Source: Sperchopsis tessellata (lineage: Eukaryota; Arthropoda; Insecta; Coleoptera; Hydrophilidae). Taken from it: a DNA stretch of 36,526 nucleotides. A program made the position numbers and the translations under genes. Under the pieces are notes generated by a model. The model was not told the origin of the DNA and made no database searches. It saw only the letters and a program-made list of their open reading frames with translations. Numbering within the stretch: the stretch's first letter is position 1; every line of letters starts with the position of its first letter. Shown in pieces: positions 34,141 through 36,526 of this stretch. The stretch lies in assembly GCA_033557685.1 (NCBI GenBank), contig JAWQRN010000137.1, positions 1-36,526 on the forward strand, given 5' to 3'.

Positions 34141-34405
34141 TATTTACGGTAGACTCAAGTGCCAGAGCTGCAACTGCAGAGATTCTTCAGTGAGATGATT
34201 CCTATGGCAGCAGAGGTCAAATACCTTGAGGTTATATAAGATCAAAAATTAAATTGGAACCTTAGCTGAAAGATAGTATCTCCAAGGATAACGGGTTATT
34301 GCGGAGACGTCGAAGATTATGTGAAAAGGCTTGGGAGTTCTCGCTGGGAATTCCACGTTGGAAATTCTTCCATATTGTGCAGTAGCTCACTGAGCTATTG
34401 GAGAG
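34141..34405 (+). pseudogene. LINE reverse transcriptase, thumb fragment
   Basis: Plus strand. EVKYLEVI (34217-34240), then DQKLNWNL (34245-34268), LKDSISKDNGLLRRRRRLCE and KAWEFSLGIPRWKFFHIVQ (34264-34380) in two neighbouring frames. The pattern VKYLGVxLDxKLxW......CRR.xGKxWGLSPxxxHWxYxAVV is the block after the YADD motif in Jockey- and R1-like LINEs. The catalytic box is absent. A 73-codon frame further on (34522-34743) may be decayed sequence of the same element, but it has no motif I can defend. Stops at TAA (about 34241) and TAG (34382) disable it. Confidence 0.62.
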
Positions 34406-35769
34406 GAGAACTCACACACGGAAGGTAACAAAGAAATAGTATTTAGTGATAAGATAGACAGCCTGGGAATGTTATGTTGGATGCATATAGAAGTTGGTAA
34501 ATATACTAGATTATATGAGCATTGAAGATAATGAAGAAGCAATTGAACCAAGAAGAAGGGCTCTATGGACGCTTTATATACACGAGTACTTACGATAGAA
34601 TAAGTTTCATCTTCACTGATTACGCTGCACAAACACCTTTCCACCTCACAAATATCAACCACCTGAGCAGCATTCTGCTAACCAAACAGCACGCCACCAT
34701 CCGATGCCTCAAAGTACCTTATTTAGCAGGAATTACTATTTAAAACTTATACATATGTTATTTTTGTGATTTAAAAACCTCCAGTACCTACTAAAATTTG
34801 CGCAGTCTGTAATATTAATTATGTTAAAACACAACTTAATGTAAATTTCTTAAAATCCAAGAATCATCGAACAACAGCAAGAAGAGCAGAATCTACAATA
34901 CGTTGTTTTTCAGGGCTTAATTTATTTCTAATATAATTAAAAAACGTAACACATTATATTAAATTCTTTATGCAGCCACTCAGTTCCTCTGTCTAGAATT
35001 GAATTCAATATAAATGAAGTACTTGAACAATTGAATAATTGTTGTTAGTTTCCACCTACACAATCTGGCAATCATGAAAACGAGTCACATGTTAGTTAAG
35101 TAGAAGATTTCAATGAATGTTACTGGTCTCAATAATCATGAACGTCTAATAAAATAAGCACTAATATCAGAAGTTACTTAAATTCAATAAAAAATTCGTT
35201 CTATATCTATTAAAACAAATCCAGAAACTCCAGAAGTTATTAAATTTCAAACCTCAACTTAAAAAATGAAAATAAGATTATTAAAATATATATTTCACCA
35301 AATGCTGTGCACTCGTGCTATTTTGAAGGTATATATAATTTAGTCAAGTATTTCAGAAAAACTTCATTAATAAATTATAATGTAAAAATATTATTGTAAA
35401 AAAAATAATAATAGATAAAATATTGTTACCTCTTACCAAAGGTCTTAGAATAGAAATAGCATTTTAAAACATTTTAGGCATTATAATAAAGCAAACCACC
35501 GATAATTTGTGCATTTAATGGAGTTGATCATTATTTATTAAAACTTCATATTCATATTAAGGAGGTAAATATTGTACTTTTTGCAAGTTTAACATATTAT
35601 TTAATGAGTTTACTAGTTGAGATTTTTACAACAACTAAAATACAACATCTTATCAGCCTATTTTATAACTTAAGTTTTGAGGTTGAGTGAATGTTGTTTA
35701 TTATCTTCCACAAAATGATATACTGTTATACATCGTTCAATTAATTAAGAAAATGTCATGAATATTCAG
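34406..35769. other. No further gene recognised
   Basis: AT-rich DNA between two plus-strand LINE pieces. Plus frame 34522-34743 and minus frame 34387-34662 are unassigned. Confidence 0.3.
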
Positions 35770-36390
35770 AAACCATGGATCACGAAACAGAAGGATGCCC
35801 GATAATATCACCAACAGACAATACACATAAACTAGGAGTTAGGAGGTAAGTACCATTTTAGACATACACCCCAACATACTTACCCTCAAGTACATTAGAA
35901 ATGAATATATTAAATTGTACTGGAAGCGAGACTTTATCACTGGCAAGACACTAACACATAACCGTCCAGATATTATAATCATACACAAAAAACTAAAAGA
36001 CACAAAATCCATAGAGACCTCCGTACTGAGTTCACCAAACATAGAAAAGAAGTATAGTGAGCAAATGCAGATTCCACTTGCAGAAGAAATAAAAAAATCA
36101 ATCGAAACAACAGAAAGTAACAATAGTACCAATCATTCTTTCAAGCGCTAGAATCGTACCATATTCACTCCATGATAGTCTGTAATTAATAGATTTCCAC
36201 ACAAATACATACATTCTAATACAAAAATCAGTTATTCTAGACACCTGCTCACTAACCAGAAAATTCCTCAGTGACACCACCCCAACGATAGACAATAACC
36301 GAAGACAGCAGCCTGACAAGTAAATTTTGCTGTTTATCTTCAAAATATCAAACTTAGCTTGTGAGAAACAAAATAATAATAATAATATAT
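35770..36390 (+). pseudogene. LINE C-terminal region (PD-xK-like type) with (AAT)n tail
   Basis: Plus strand. KLYWKRDFITGKTLTHNRPD and then IIIIHKKLK (35913-36000) give the block with the RPD motif intact; SIETSVLSSPNIEKKYSEQM (36010-36069) replaces the usual DIAVPxxxNxxKxxxEK; EEIKKSIE (about 36082) matches the LAxEIKxIW block; after a stop, LIQKSVILDTCSLTRKFLSD (about 36216-36275) gives the QKAxILxTxRIVRKFL ending. The frame closes at about 36321 and a noncoding tail runs into AAATAATAATAATAATATAT (36370-36389). HETEGCPI near 35780 may be the ETEGF block upstream of a now-missing zinc finger. It is the same domain type as the minus-strand piece at 27590-27935. The endonuclease reading is inference. 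Confidence 0.75.
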
Positions 36391-36432
36391 AGAGTCACAT
36401 GAAAGAAAAACTATCAATAATTAAATGTAATA

Positions 36433-36526
36433 GACTTCCACGGTTAGTATCTGTATGAACGTTGTTTCCGGGTGGAAACCGTGTAGAGGCTCTGACAAGT
36501 GCCGACGTTTCGTCCACTGTTGCAAG
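36433..36526 (-). ncRNA. Penelope-end unit with hammerhead 3' half (copy C), cut by the window edge
   Basis: Read on the minus strand from 36526: CTTGCAAC, AGT, GGAC (36512-36515), GAAAC (36507-36511), GTC (36504-36506), then GGCACTTGTCAGAGCCTCTA (36484-36503), CACGG, and a perfect hairpin GTTTCC-ACCC-GGAAAC, then AACAACGTTC to AACCGTGGAAGTC (36433-36445). GGAC-GAAAC-GTC is exactly the 3' half of a hammerhead: stem II strand, conserved GAAAC and cleavage triplet. The CUGANGA half would lie beyond the window end. This is the least damaged copy of the unit in the window. Confidence 0.65.

Overview
The window looks like a stretch of a large, AT-rich arthropod (most likely insect) nuclear genome. 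It has no operons, ribosome binding sites, tRNA or rRNA genes, and no coding frame longer than about 260 codons. Nearly everything recognisable is a decayed piece of a transposable element, and the elements are types typical of insects: BEL/Pao, Penelope, RTE, Jockey-like LINEs, mariner, Tc1-like, hAT and pogo. I found no convincing intact host gene; the window reads as an intergenic or intronic transposon graveyard. All family names come from motifs I recognise in frame-by-frame reading. No database search was run.

Layout. 1-740: an unrecognised sequence ending in a (TACT)n tail. 1050-1725: BEL/Pao integrase (+). 1725-2855: a Penelope-like element (+) with reverse transcriptase (RT), GIY-YIG endonuclease remnant and a hammerhead-like 3' motif, ending at a (TA)n tract. 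2990-3250: mariner (-). 4060-4390: LINE RT (-). 5418-5725: a MITE-like element with about 63-bp inverted ends that encloses a hammerhead-type motif. 5819-7450: hAT transposase with TTF-type N-terminus (-). 8282-8380: (AAT)n. 10350-10465: a Penelope-type hammerhead-like end. 11540-12190: Tc1/mariner transposase (+), then BEL/Pao gag and protease (12300-13430, +). 15060-17890: an RTE/BovB-type LINE (-), the most complete element. 19600-20230: a second Tc1-like transposase (+). 20550-20920: LINE RT (-). 23474-23950: two short tandem duplications. 24325-24950: pogo/jerky-type DDE_1 transposase (+). 26590-26830: C-terminus of a third Tc1-like transposase (+). 27590-30040: a LINE (-) split by a DD34D mariner (28790-29465, -) and a Penelope-end palindrome (28123-28212). 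30312-31850: Jockey-like LINE (-). 34150-34400: LINE RT (+). 35770-36390: C-terminus of another LINE (+). 36433-36526: a Penelope-end unit (-) running off the window.

The most interesting thread is a family of short sequences sharing a GGAC-GAAAC-GTC core, ACACGG and a hairpin (5488-5590, 10368-10465, 28123-28212, 36433-36526). They resemble the hammerhead-ribozyme ends of Penelope-like elements. One copy sits inside inverted repeats like a MITE, and one forms a head-to-head palindrome centred next to the predicted ribozyme cleavage position. Two motifs share the core changes C3 to U and G8 to A, which would keep the C3-G8 pair as U3-A8.
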